From assembly GCF_008693105.1 (NCBI RefSeq), contig NZ_VXKK01000042.1, positions 62,001-126,000 of the forward strand: 64,000 nt of DNA. Direction: 5' to 3'. Under the pieces are notes generated by a model. It was given only the letters and a program-made list of their open reading frames with translations. It ran no database searches and had not been told where the DNA came from. Positions 1 through 8,121 of this stretch are shown piece by piece. Numbering within the stretch: the stretch's first letter is position 1; every line of letters begins with the position of its first letter. The position numbers and the translations under genes are program-made. This DNA comes from Corynebacterium flavescens (GTDB lineage: Bacteria; Actinomycetota; Actinomycetes; Mycobacteriales; Mycobacteriaceae).

Positions 1-303
1 CGCACCGGAATGGCAGCCGGCGTGGAGGAAGTCTCCTATGAGTTCGGAACCCTGCTCTCCATCGCGATTACCGGTTCCCTTCTCCCCGTGTTCTTCCATT
101 CCGGCTTGCCTGCGGAGCTCAAGGAGCTGGGTATAGAGGCGTTGCGCTCGCCCCACACGCACGACATCGCGGCGCTTGCCTATAACGACGCCTATACGAC
201 TATCCTTAAAGGTCTAGCCGTACTCATGGTCGTGCTGGTCGCCATCACCGCCTGGTGCTTCCGGCACAACCCCAAGTCAGGAGGCAATGGTGCCGCGCAT
301 TAG
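1..303 (+). CDS. MFS drug/solute exporter, C-terminal fragment
   Basis: This is the last 100 codons of a membrane transporter whose start lies before the window; the frame is open from base 1. Two hydrophobic segments are visible: one with the ITGSLLPVFF stretch, and a final helix near LAVLMVVLVAITAW. A short basic cytoplasmic tail follows. The pattern matches the last two helices of 14-helix (DHA2/QacA-like) major facilitator exporters. The next gene, a TetR regulator, starts 17 bases before this stop, so the two are probably co-transcribed as an exporter-regulator pair. The substrate cannot be told from this fragment. Confidence 0.75.
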   Translation, partial: RTGMAAGVEEVSYEFGTLLSIAITGSLLPVFFHSGLPAELKELGIEALRSPHTHDIAALAYNDAYTTILKGLAVLMVVLVAITAWCFRHNPKSGGNGAAH

Positions 304-850
304 CAAGAAGACCACCGCGCTAGAGGCCGCCCTAGAGATAATGGAGAAGGACGGCGTCTCCGCGGTGACCTATGACTCCCTGGCGCAGGCCACGGGCATG
401 TCCAAGTCGGGCCTTATCTATCACTTCCCCACCCGCCACGATCTTCTGGTGGACTGCCACCGCTATTGTGCCGCCCGGTGGGAAGAAGAGCTCGTGGACA
501 TCGCCGGCGCACCCGCCAGCGCTCTTGATCTGCGCCAGCGCCAACGCGCACTGGTTATTTCCATGGGCAAGAATGATCCCGTCATTGAACTGCTCATGAG
601 CATCCACTCCCAGCAGCACCCGGACTATTCCGCGCCCTGGGACGAGGTTGATAGCCGCTGGATGCCGGACCCCGGTGCCGAGAGCGACGGCGACGAGGAC
701 TTCGCGCGCATCGCCATCACGGTGCTGAGCACCGGCTTATGGGTCCACGATCACATCACCAGCCGCAATCTCTCCGCTCATAACCGTGAGCTACTCACCC
801 GTCGCATCTTGGATTACATCGATTCCGGGGGCGCGAGCCCGCTCATTTAA
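287..850 (+). CDS. TetR-family transcriptional regulator
   Basis: A 187-residue protein with an N-terminal TetR helix-turn-helix at about residues 10-55; the recognition-helix region reads TGMSKSGLIYHFPTRHDLL, typical of the family. The C-terminal part is an all-helical ligand-binding domain of unremarkable length. The ATG at 287 overlaps the upstream transporter by 17 bases. The likely role is local control of that exporter in response to its substrate, inferred from position only. It converges on the NAD gene cluster with a 7-base gap. Confidence 0.85.
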   Translation: MVPRISKKTTALEAALEIMEKDGVSAVTYDSLAQATGMSKSGLIYHFPTRHDLLVDCHRYCAARWEEELVDIAGAPASALDLRQRQRALVISMGKNDPVIELLMSIHSQQHPDYSAPWDEVDSRWMPDPGAESDGDEDFARIAITVLSTGLWVHDHITSRNLSAHNRELLTRRILDYIDSGGASPLI

Positions 851-857
851 GGCTCTA

Positions 858-1994
858 TTAGCACGGACCCCCGGCAACACATTCACGGGCAACGATCTCC
901 ACGATCCGATCCACTTCGGCGGGAGGGAGCGGTTCCGGCAGAGTGAAGCGAACGGCACTTCTCGCGGTATCGGCATCGAAACCGCAGGCCAGCAGCACCG
1001 GCGAGGGCTCTGTGGATCCGGCCGCGCAGGCCGAACCGGAGGACACGGCAAAGCCAGCCACGTCCAAAGCAACAAGAATGGCCTCACCACTGATGCCGGG
1101 AAAGACAAAGGAGGCGTGCCCGGGCAAACGCTCACTGCGGTGTCCGGTCAGCTGCGCGCGCGGAACCTGTTCCACAATCCCGGCGATGAGCCTTTCCCGC
1201 GAGTGCACTAAGGCCTGAGCTCGGGTGCCGATTCCTTCCTTCTGCAGCGCCGCGACGGCGGCCCCGAAGCCAGCGATGCCGGCAACATTGAGCGTGCCGG
1301 ATCGCAGCCCCTGCTCCTGACCCCCTCCATGCATCTGTGGCGACACCGCTACTCCGCGGCGCACAATCAGCGCCCCCACGCCCTGCGGGCCGCCAAACTT
1401 ATGGGAGGCCAAGGCCATCGCCGCAATCCCAGCCCCCGGCCCCGGCCAGGCACCGGCGGCCAGGCTCACGGGAAGGGCCGGGGCAGCTTGTACGGCGTCA
1501 ACCAAAAGCGGCACCCCGGCAACCTGCGGCAGCTTTTGGACGGTGCCCACCTCGGAGTTGGCCAGGGCCATGGCCACCAGCGCCGTATCCGGGGCCAGCG
1601 GCTGCGAACACACTCGCCCCGCCGCATCGACGTCCCAGTAGTCCACCTTAAAGCCGTGCATCTTTTCTAGGTAGCGGCAGGTTTCCAGGATGGAGGGATG
1701 CTCAATTCGGGTGGTGACCAACCGGCGCCCGCGCGGGTTCGCCAGCGCAATCCCCGCCACCGCCAGGTTATTAGCCTCGGTTCCCCCGGAGGTGAAAATC
1801 ACCTCGGAGGTATCCACCCCACAGGCCTGCGCCACCTGCGTGCGAGCGTTTTCCACCACCGCGTGGGCACGCTGCCCATAGGAGTGAACGCTGGCGGGGT
1901 TGCCGGGGAAGGCATCATAGACCTCCAGCATCGTCGCGCGCGCCTCCGGCCGCAGAGGAGCGCTGGCCGCCGCATCGAGATAACGCGAAATCAT
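858..1994 (-). CDS. nadS: Cysteine desulfurase of the NAD cluster (NifS-like)
   Basis: A 378-residue PLP-dependent class V aminotransferase-fold enzyme. Visible features are the N-terminal LDAAASAPLRPEA stretch, the PLP-lysine region ALASHKFGGPQGVGAL and the active-site cysteine loop VSSGSACAAGSTEPS. It takes sulfur from cysteine, most likely to build or repair the [4Fe-4S] cluster of NadA. Its ATG overlaps the nadC stop by four bases (ATGA), and it is the last gene of the ndnR-nadA-nadB-nadC-nadS group. In C. glutamicum the equivalent gene is called nadS. The assignment to NAD synthesis rests on context; the enzyme class is clear from sequence. Confidence 0.9.
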   Translation of the reverse strand: MISRYLDAAASAPLRPEARATMLEVYDAFPGNPASVHSYGQRAHAVVENARTQVAQACGVDTSEVIFTSGGTEANNLAVAGIALANPRGRRLVTTRIEHPSILETCRYLEKMHGFKVDYWDVDAAGRVCSQPLAPDTALVAMALANSEVGTVQKLPQVAGVPLLVDAVQAAPALPVSLAAGAWPGPGAGIAAMALASHKFGGPQGVGALIVRRGVAVSPQMHGGGQEQGLRSGTLNVAGIAGFGAAVAALQKEGIGTRAQALVHSRERLIAGIVEQVPRAQLTGHRSERLPGHASFVFPGISGEAILVALDVAGFAVSSGSACAAGSTEPSPVLLACGFDADTARSAVRFTLPEPLPPAEVDRIVEIVARECVAGGPC

Positions 1995-2833
1995 CGCGCA
2001 TCCAACCCGAGATCCAGTGCCCGCACGGAATGGGTGAGCGCCCCGACGGAGATAATATCCACGCCGGTGGCCGCGATCTCCCCGACGGTGGAAAGGCTGA
2101 CCCCACCGCTAGCTTCGACCACGCAGCGCCCAGCGATGAGTTCGACGGCCGCGCGCAAATCCTCCAGGGTGAAGTTATCGAGAAGGATGCCGGTGGGCCC
2201 ACCCGCCACGACGTCTGGAACCTGTTCCAAACTATCGACCTCGACTATAAAGGCGGTGGTGTGCCCCGCACGCGCGCGCACGCGCCGCAGCGCCGCAGTG
2301 GTATCACCTTCAAGGGCGGCCAGGTGATTGTCTTTGATCATGATCGCATCTGAGAGCCCAAAGCGATGGTTGCTACCACCCCCGCAGGCCACCGCATGCT
2401 TGTCGAAGGCGCGCAGCCCCGGCGCCGTCTTCCGAGTATCGGCGATGCGAGCGGCAGAACCTATGGCTGCCACCGCCTGCACATAATGCGCGGTTTCGGT
2501 GGCAATACCACTCATGCGCTGGCTGAAGTTCAAAGCAGTGCGCTCGGCGGTGAGTATTCCCCGAGCCGGGCCCGCCACCCTTGCTAGGACTGCGCCGGCG
2601 GAAAAGGCCTTCCCATCTGCCGCCAGCTCCGTGACGCTAATGCGCGGATCCACTTGGGTGAAGGCCTCACGCAGCACCTGCCCGCCGGCGAAGACGCCCC
2701 CCTCGCGAGCGCGCATCTCGGTGCGCAGCTGCGCACGCGAATCCACCACTAGCTCTGCGCTGATATCGCCCCAGGGCGCGTCTTCCTCCAAGGCGCGGGC
2801 GACGGTGGTGCGGATGAGGGCTGGGGTGAGCAT
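1991..2833 (-). CDS. nadC: Nicotinate-nucleotide pyrophosphorylase (carboxylating)
   Basis: A 280-residue quinolinate phosphoribosyltransferase. It converts quinolinate and PRPP to nicotinate mononucleotide, the third step of de novo NAD synthesis. Visible family landmarks are ALEEDAPWGDIS near the N-terminus, LNFSQRMSGIAT, the basic substrate-binding stretch ADTRKTAPGLRAFDKHAV, IMIKDNHL, and the C-terminal VEASGGVSL barrel loop. Length is normal. The ATG at 2833 has a good Shine-Dalgarno sequence (AAGGAG) about seven bases upstream. The start lies inside the 3' end of nadB, with an 85-base overlap in another frame. Confidence 0.95.
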   Translation of the reverse strand: MLTPALIRTTVARALEEDAPWGDISAELVVDSRAQLRTEMRAREGGVFAGGQVLREAFTQVDPRISVTELAADGKAFSAGAVLARVAGPARGILTAERTALNFSQRMSGIATETAHYVQAVAAIGSAARIADTRKTAPGLRAFDKHAVACGGGSNHRFGLSDAIMIKDNHLAALEGDTTAALRRVRARAGHTTAFIVEVDSLEQVPDVVAGGPTGILLDNFTLEDLRAAVELIAGRCVVEASGGVSLSTVGEIAATGVDIISVGALTHSVRALDLGLDAR

Positions 2834-4506
2834 GTGTTGATCTCCTTGATGGAAAAAGCGGTCCGGCGCGCGAGCGCGGGATCGTTAAGCGGGTAGTCGA
2901 GGCGCTGATGAGCCCCGCGTGATTCCGTGCGGGCCTCCGCGCCCGCGGCGATGAGCATGGCAATGATGCCCGCATCGCTGCCAGCGGCCAGCGGAGAAGT
3001 GACAGCAGATAACGCGGCAGATGGAGCAACAGTAGTGACAACAGAAGCAGCAACGTTGTGGGCCATGGCGATTCCGGAAGCCTCACGCGTTATGCCCAGG
3101 TGCGTGCCCACCGCCGCACGCACGGACTCCAGGGCTGCGCCGCCCACTCCATTTACATCCCCAGAAACAGCGGTACCAGGGGAACCAGAGTGAGAAGAAG
3201 CGCTTTCAGAATCCGCCTCGGGGATAGTGAGCGCTTCGAGGATTTCTAGCTTTTGGAACCCTTGGCCGCGGTGAACCCAGGGCCGGCCCAAGGCCGCTGC
3301 GGCTCGGGCGCCAAAGACCAAGCCCTCCAGCAGCGAGTTGGAGGCTAGGCGGTTGGCGCCATGTACTCCGGTGGATGCTGCCTCGCCCACGGCAAAAAGC
3401 CCCGGGATGCTGGTGCGCCCGTCTAGGTCTGTCGCGATGCCACCCATCGAGTAATGCGCGGCCGGGGCCACCGCGATGGGCTCGCGCTGCCAGTCCAGGC
3501 CGCGCTCCTTGGTAGCGGCAGTAATCTGCGGGAAGCGGGTAGCCAGGGACTCTATCCCCGTGGCGTCAAGGAATACGTGCGTTCGCCCGCCCTCGCGGAG
3601 GACTTGGTCGATGGCGCGCGAGACAACGTCACGCGGGGCCAGCTCGGCGCGCTCATCAAAGCGAGGCATGAAGCGTCTGCCCCCGGCATCACGCAGCACC
3701 GCACCTGCCCCACGCACCGCCTCGGAGATCAGGAAACCGCGCTCCCCGGTCTGGGCAGGATCAAGACCCGCCCGCGCCGGATCAAGACCCGCAGGCGCCG
3801 GATCAAGAACAGTGGGGTGAAATTGCACGAACTCCATATCGGCTATCAGCGCCCCGGCGCGCGCAGCCAGCGCTATGCCACTGCCCCGGGTGGCCGGGTG
3901 GTTGGAGCTGCGCGGATATAGGGCCCCATAGCCTCCGGTAGCGATGATGACCGCATCCGCGGCAAGGATCGTGCCATCATCAAGCTGCACCCCGGCGATG
4001 ACACCATCGCGCAGGATGAGGCGGCGGGCCTCGTGCCCCTCACGCAGCTCCAGGCGTCCGGCGGCAATCATCCTCGTGGCGCGCTCAACCAGGTGGGCAT
4101 GAAGCACTGCCCCGCTGCGATCCCCGCCGCAGTGCACGATACGGTGGCAGCCGTGGGCGGCCTCGAGGCCGAGTGTGAGCGCGCCCGCAGCATCGCGGTC
4201 GACGGCGAGCCCCTGCTTCACCAACCGGGTAACTACGCCCACCCCATCGAAGGTCAGCTGCGTGGCGGCCTCCACGTCAACGAGGCTGTGACCAGCGGCC
4301 AGCGTATCGTGCAAATGCGCCGCGGGACTATCCGTGGCGGCCAGCGCGCAGGCGATACCGCCTTGGGCTAGCGGCGAACTGCCGCGTGTTGCCTCACCCG
4401 AAAAGACCGGGGTGATAAGTGTAAGCCCATCAGCACTAGCCCCATCAAGTGCGGCAAGCGCGCAGCTTAATCCGGCCACGCCGGAGCCGATGATAACTGC
4501 ATTCAT
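2749..4506 (-). CDS. nadB: L-aspartate oxidase
   Basis: A 585-residue FAD enzyme that oxidises L-aspartate to iminoaspartate, the substrate of NadA. The start is set at the ATG at 4506, which gives the FAD-binding N-terminus IIGSGVAGLSCALAAL and an ATGA overlap with nadA. Other landmarks are SSPLAQGGIACAL, the active-site region VQFHPTV, VVSRAIDQVL, AHYSMGGIATDLDGRT and GANRLASNSLLEGLVFGARAA. Two oddities are visible. A three-unit, 7-residue repeat (LDPAxAG) follows QFHPTV. The C-terminus runs 85 bases into nadC, so the last 20-30 residues are poorly matched to the family. The C. glutamicum nad operon, as I recall it, lacks this gene. Confidence 0.93.
   Translation of the reverse strand: MNAVIIGSGVAGLSCALAALDGASADGLTLITPVFSGEATRGSSPLAQGGIACALAATDSPAAHLHDTLAAGHSLVDVEAATQLTFDGVGVVTRLVKQGLAVDRDAAGALTLGLEAAHGCHRIVHCGGDRSGAVLHAHLVERATRMIAAGRLELREGHEARRLILRDGVIAGVQLDDGTILAADAVIIATGGYGALYPRSSNHPATRGSGIALAARAGALIADMEFVQFHPTVLDPAPAGLDPARAGLDPAQTGERGFLISEAVRGAGAVLRDAGGRRFMPRFDERAELAPRDVVSRAIDQVLREGGRTHVFLDATGIESLATRFPQITAATKERGLDWQREPIAVAPAAHYSMGGIATDLDGRTSIPGLFAVGEAASTGVHGANRLASNSLLEGLVFGARAAAALGRPWVHRGQGFQKLEILEALTIPEADSESASSHSGSPGTAVSGDVNGVGGAALESVRAAVGTHLGITREASGIAMAHNVAASVVTTVAPSAALSAVTSPLAAGSDAGIIAMLIAAGAEARTESRGAHQRLDYPLNDPALARRTAFSIKEINTCSPQPSSAPPSPAPWRKTRPGAISAQS
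3758..3810. repeat. 21-bp in-frame tandem repeat inside nadB
   Basis: About two and a half copies of a 21-base unit beginning GGATCAAGACCCGC. The units start at 3758, 3779 and 3800. On the coding (minus) strand they encode LDPAPAG, LDPARAG and LDPAQTG. The block sits in a surface loop between the QFHPTV motif and GERGFLISEAVRG. Because the unit is a multiple of three, length changes would keep the frame. Confidence 0.85.
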
Positions 4507-5744
4507 GGCCGGGCCTCCAGCATCCGCTCGAGAGCAACTCTGGCAGCGGCGGCCACGGATTCCTTCACGGTCACCCGGTTCGGAGTCCGGCCCTCCAGCA
4601 GGGACTCCAGCGTCCATGCCAGATAAGCGGGGTGGATGCGATACATCGTGGAACAGGGGCAGACCACCGGGTCAAGGCAGAAGATGGTGCGATCCGGGTA
4701 CTGGGCCTGCAGCCGGTTGACCAGGTTGATCTCAGTGCCGATGGCGATGGTGTCCCCTGGCGTGGAGGCCGCCACCTGCTTGCGAATGTAATCGGTGGAA
4801 CCGGCGCCATCGGCGGCGCGCACCACCGGAGCCGGGCACTCTGGATGGACTATCACCCGCACTCCCGGAAACTCCCGGCGGGCGCGCTCGATCTGGGCCA
4901 CGCTAAAGCGTCGATGCACAGAGCAAAAACCGTTCCACAGGATCACCCGGGAATCTTGCAGCTGCTCAGGGGTATTTCCTCCCAGCTTCTTCCCGGGGCG
5001 CCACAGCGGCATCTGCTCCTCACCGATCCCCATATCGTGCGCTGTGTTACGCCCGAGGTGCTGATCGGGAAAGAATGCCACGCGGCGACCCCGGGCAAAG
5101 GCCCATTCCAGCACCGTCGCCGCATTAGAAGAGGTACACACTATCCCTCCATTGCGACCACAGAAGGCCTTGATATCGGCCGCGGAATTCATATAGGTCA
5201 CCGGAATAGGCGGCTCCTCAAGGATCTCACTCAGCTCAGTAAAGCACTGCTCCACCTGGGCAAGGGTGGCCATATCGGCCATGGAACAGCCCGCGGCCAA
5301 GTTGGGCAGGATGACCGCTTGCTCAGGGCGGGAGAGTATATCTGCCGTCTCCGCCATGAAGTGCACTCCGCAGAATACGAAGGCCTCGGCCTGCGGATAA
5401 CGTCGGGCTGCCTGAGCCAACATGAAGGAGTCTCCCACATCATCGGCATGAATAATGACCTCGTCGCGCTGATAGAAGTGTCCAAGGATTCGCACGCGAT
5501 TCCCCAAGGCCTTCTTCGCGGCCATGATCCGCGCCCGCAGCTCCTCCTCGCTCGCCTCCGTATAGGCTGCGGGCAGTGGCTGTTGCCGCGGGATGGCTAA
5601 GGGCACCGGATCCTGGGCCGAGGCCCCCGGCCCGTAACCCGCGCCCGGATCACTATCGACGGACCACGGCTGGCGCTCCAACTTGCTATCGCAGCTGCCC
5701 TCCTCGGCGGCGGTGATTGCTATCAATTCGGCGACACTGTACAT
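4503..5744 (-). CDS. nadA: Quinolinate synthase
   Basis: A 413-residue [4Fe-4S] enzyme that condenses iminoaspartate with dihydroxyacetone phosphate to quinolinate. The three cluster cysteines are visible in FVFCGVHFMAETA, GGIVCTSSNAATV and DPVVCPCSTMYRI. The early ILGHFYQRDEV and DSFMLAQAA segments are family hallmarks. A roughly 50-residue N-terminal extension precedes the core. The ATG at 5744 is preceded by GGAG at about nine bases. The gene follows ndnR after 105 bases and overlaps nadB by four. Repression by NdnR through the palindrome upstream of ndnR is likely. Confidence 0.96.
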   Translation of the reverse strand: MYSVAELIAITAAEEGSCDSKLERQPWSVDSDPGAGYGPGASAQDPVPLAIPRQQPLPAAYTEASEEELRARIMAAKKALGNRVRILGHFYQRDEVIIHADDVGDSFMLAQAARRYPQAEAFVFCGVHFMAETADILSRPEQAVILPNLAAGCSMADMATLAQVEQCFTELSEILEEPPIPVTYMNSAADIKAFCGRNGGIVCTSSNAATVLEWAFARGRRVAFFPDQHLGRNTAHDMGIGEEQMPLWRPGKKLGGNTPEQLQDSRVILWNGFCSVHRRFSVAQIERARREFPGVRVIVHPECPAPVVRAADGAGSTDYIRKQVAASTPGDTIAIGTEINLVNRLQAQYPDRTIFCLDPVVCPCSTMYRIHPAYLAWTLESLLEGRTPNRVTVKESVAAAARVALERMLEARP

Positions 5745-5849
5745 GGTGGATACTCCGTATCTTCTAAACCTTCAAAGCCCTTAAATCTCTGCGTTCTCTT
5801 TGGCGCTGATTACTATGTAGCGGCGATAACCGTGCAGCGGTCTTAGCTA

Positions 5850-6593
5850 CTATTCCCGCAACCGATACAAGGTGGCCGGGCGGTGCTTCGCCCCCGTCTC
5901 GGTTTGCCCCGTGTCCACTAAGTAGCCCTGCGCCAGGGTCTGTCTGCGGAAGTTGGCCGGATCGACTCGGTGGCCAAGGATCGCCTCATGGACACCGCGC
6001 AGCTGGGCCAGGGTAAAGACTGGGCCTAGGAAGCGATGTGCCACAGTGGCGTAGCCGGTCTTCATGCGCAGGCGCCAGAGGGCATAGTCCACAATGTCGG
6101 CGTGATCAAAGGCCAGCTCTGGCAGGTTATCGGCGGAAAACCACTCGACATTATCCACCGGCCCGACCGCCGGTTGGGCCAGTTCGTGCCGCCCGTACTG
6201 GGCCCAGTAGGCGATGGTAACTAGGCGCTGCGCATTCCCGGAACGCTCCACCCCACCGAAGGAGTAGAGCTGCTCCAGGTAGGCGGGTCCGCGTCCCACC
6301 GTGGAAAGCAGGGTCCGCTCGGCGGCGCCACTTAAGGTCTCGTCGAAGCGCAGTGGCCCACCCGGCAGGGCCCATACCCCGGAAAAGGGCGGGCGCAGGC
6401 GGCGTACCAGTGGCAGCCACAACGTGGTCCCAGACTCACCAGATTCACCGGTCTCACCCTGCCCAACTGACAGCTCCGCCACCCGGGCCTCGGCGGGCGG
6501 ACGTAGCGCAAAAGCCACCGCCGAAACCGCTACCAGTGGAGGCAGGGTGCGGCGCTCGGTGGCGCTGAAGGCGGAATAATCCACGGCTTTCAT
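5850..6593 (-). CDS. ndnR: Nudix-type NAD biosynthesis repressor (NrtR/NdnR family)
   Basis: A 247-residue protein with an N-terminal Nudix fold (about residues 20-165) and a C-terminal winged helix (about 170-247). The Nudix box region LPGGPLRFDETLSGAAERT lacks the catalytic glutamate pair of the consensus RExxEE. That is expected for NrtR regulators, which bind ADP-ribose or related nucleotides as effectors rather than hydrolysing them. In C. glutamicum the homologue NdnR represses the ndnR-nadA-nadC-nadS operon when nicotinate is available. Position directly upstream of nadA and the palindrome 61 bases before its own start support autoregulation. A catalytic Nudix hydrolase is the less likely alternative. 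Confidence 0.9.
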   Translation of the reverse strand: MKAVDYSAFSATERRTLPPLVAVSAVAFALRPPAEARVAELSVGQGETGESGESGTTLWLPLVRRLRPPFSGVWALPGGPLRFDETLSGAAERTLLSTVGRGPAYLEQLYSFGGVERSGNAQRLVTIAYWAQYGRHELAQPAVGPVDNVEWFSADNLPELAFDHADIVDYALWRLRMKTGYATVAHRFLGPVFTLAQLRGVHEAILGHRVDPANFRRQTLAQGYLVDTGQTETGAKHRPATLYRLRE

Positions 6594-6653
6594 TCCTTTA
6601 CTACCGGCGCTTCCCGTATGCCACGAGAGGCACTCGGCCTTTATCCTGCACTT

Positions 6654-6682
6654 TTAGTTAGTGTCAGATTGACTTTAACTAA
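6654..6682. promoter_or_regulatory. Probable NdnR operator (29-bp palindrome)
   Basis: A dyad of 13-base arms around a 3-base centre (GAT, 6667-6669). The left arm is TTAGTTAGTGTCA (6654-6666) and the right arm is TGACTTTAACTAA (6670-6682). Eleven of 13 positions pair, including the outer seven and the inner TGAC/GTCA. It lies 61 bases before the ndnR start and is AT-rich against its surroundings. Assignment to NdnR is inferred from position and from the known autoregulation of NrtR-type repressors. Confidence 0.75.
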
Positions 6683-7090
6683 GCGTACAGCATCCCCGCT
6701 CAGCAGAAAAGACACTCACACACCGCGATTCCGTGGAGGCGCGCAGAAAGCGCCGATAGCGCACCAGCCGCCTGCGGGCGCGAAAACCGCCACCCCGAGC
6801 ACGAATGAGTTTCGTCACCATAAACCCTGTGTGAAACCCACCCCACGCCCTGGCTCAACTAGCCCCAACACCACAGTCCCGCCGCCCAGAAAACTCAATG
6901 AAGTGCACGGAGTAGCGCGGCCAAGCACTCCTCATCTTCGTCCACGCGGGAGAGCCCCAATGTCCGCCTGCAGCCCGCACTACCCTAAACCGGGGCCAAA
7001 GGAAAGGACTCCTAATTAGAGCAAGGCTCTACTATGGAAGCGTAAAAAGTCCATAGACCACTCAATGATCATCAAAGAAAGAGGAATACA
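6683..7090. other. Intergenic region between ndnR and butA
   Basis: About 400 bases separate the divergent ndnR and butA genes. No convincing coding region was seen: open frames here have poor composition and no ribosome site. It must hold the butA promoter, which I could not place confidently. A small dyad AGAGC-aag-GCTCT lies at about 7018-7030, shortly before butA, and a GGCGC/GCGCC dyad lies near 6738-6754. Confidence 0.5.
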
Positions 7091-7867
7091 GTGTCAAAGG
7101 TAGCTCTAGTCACAGGTGCAGCACAGGGAATCGGCCGCGGAATCGCCACCAAGCTGGCCAATGACGGTTTCGACATCGCCATCGCCGACCTTGGCTTCCA
7201 GGAGGAGACCGCCGCCGAGACCATCAAGGCCGTTGAAGCAGCTGGCCAGAAGGCAATCTTCATCGCCCTCGATGTCTCCAAGAAGGAGAACTTCGACGCC
7301 GCTGTAGACGAGGCCGCAGACAAGCTCGGCAGCTTCGACGTACTGGTCAATAACGCAGGCATCGCGCAGATTAAGCCCCTGCTTGACGTGACCGAGGAAG
7401 ACCTCAACAAGATCTTCGCCATCAACGTCAACTCCGTCGTATTCGGCATCCAAGCCGCCGTGCGCAAGTTTGACGAGCTCGAGGTTAAGGGCAAGATTGT
7501 CAACGCCGCCTCCATCGCGGCCATTAAGGGCTTCCCCATCCTGGGCGCCTACTCCACCAGCAAGTTCGCCGTCCGCGGCCTCACCCAGGTTGCCGCCCAG
7601 GAGCTCGCGCCCAAGGGCCACACCGTCAACGCTTATGCTCCCGGCATTGTGGGCACCGGCATGTGGGATCTTATCGATGAAGAGCTCAGCAAGATCAACG
7701 GCAAGCCTAAGGGCGAGAACTTCGATGAGCAGGTCGGCGGCATCGCTTTGGGCCGCACCTCTGAGCCCGAGGATGTAGCCGGCGTGGTCTCATTCCTCGC
7801 CTCCGAGAACTCCAACTACGTCACCGGCCAGGTCATCTTGGTTGATGGCGGCATGCTCTACAACTAA
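7091..7867 (+). CDS. butA: Acetoin/diacetyl reductase (2,3-butanediol dehydrogenase)
   Basis: A 258-residue short-chain dehydrogenase that interconverts diacetyl, acetoin and 2,3-butanediol with NAD(H). Visible are the cofactor motif TGAAQGIG (residues 9-16), NNAG (87-90), the catalytic triad residues S141, Y154 and K158 (AYSTSK), and the C-terminal GQVILVDGG. Length matches the family. The GTG at 7091 follows AAAGAGG at a suitable distance. A strong terminator follows. The acetoin dehydrogenase genes lie about 5 kb downstream on the other strand, which supports a role in acetoin turnover. Confidence 0.9.
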   Translation: MSKVALVTGAAQGIGRGIATKLANDGFDIAIADLGFQEETAAETIKAVEAAGQKAIFIALDVSKKENFDAAVDEAADKLGSFDVLVNNAGIAQIKPLLDVTEEDLNKIFAINVNSVVFGIQAAVRKFDELEVKGKIVNAASIAAIKGFPILGAYSTSKFAVRGLTQVAAQELAPKGHTVNAYAPGIVGTGMWDLIDEELSKINGKPKGENFDEQVGGIALGRTSEPEDVAGVVSFLASENSNYVTGQVILVDGGMLYN

Positions 7868-7976
7868 GCCTTCGAGCCCAGGGATCCCAGTGAGCCTGTG
7901 AACCCAAAGCCACAAGGTTGAGAGCCTTAGGCAACGTGAAGAAGTTCTGAGAATATCTCCCGCGGCCGGGGCACGG

Positions 7977-8025
7977 GCGGAGGTGAGTCTGAACCCTGCG
8001 GGGTCGAGACTCACCTCCGCTTTTT
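7977..8025 (+). terminator. Intrinsic terminator of butA
   Basis: A perfect 14-bp stem (GCGGAGGTGAGTCT at 7977-7990 and AGACTCACCTCCGC at 8007-8020) with a 16-base loop that can itself pair ACCC with GGGT. It is followed by TTTTT at 8021-8025. It lies about 110 bases after the butA stop, so the next gene needs its own promoter downstream of 8025. Confidence 0.93.
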
Positions 8026-8121
8026 CGATCTGCCACACTGGAAAAGTATGTCTCCCGCTTTGCCCGCCACGAGTTTCGAATCCTACTGGTACAGATTATA
8101 AAATCGGTATTTGCAGCCACG

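Noticed and set aside
1337-1670. Plus-strand frames across the nadS gene
   Set aside because: Arginine/proline/histidine-rich shadow frames; the minus-strand desulfurase contains the PLP lysine and active-site cysteine regions.
6618-7019. Open frame of about 130 codons between ndnR and butA
   Set aside because: Rich in Pro, Thr, Lys and Arg with no hydrophobic core, spans the operator region and has no ribosome site; treated as non-coding.
8048-8101. Short peptide starting at ATG 8048 as a leader gene
   Set aside because: Seventeen codons with no recognisable signal and no hairpin after it; more simply explained as the displaced start of the FUSC gene.
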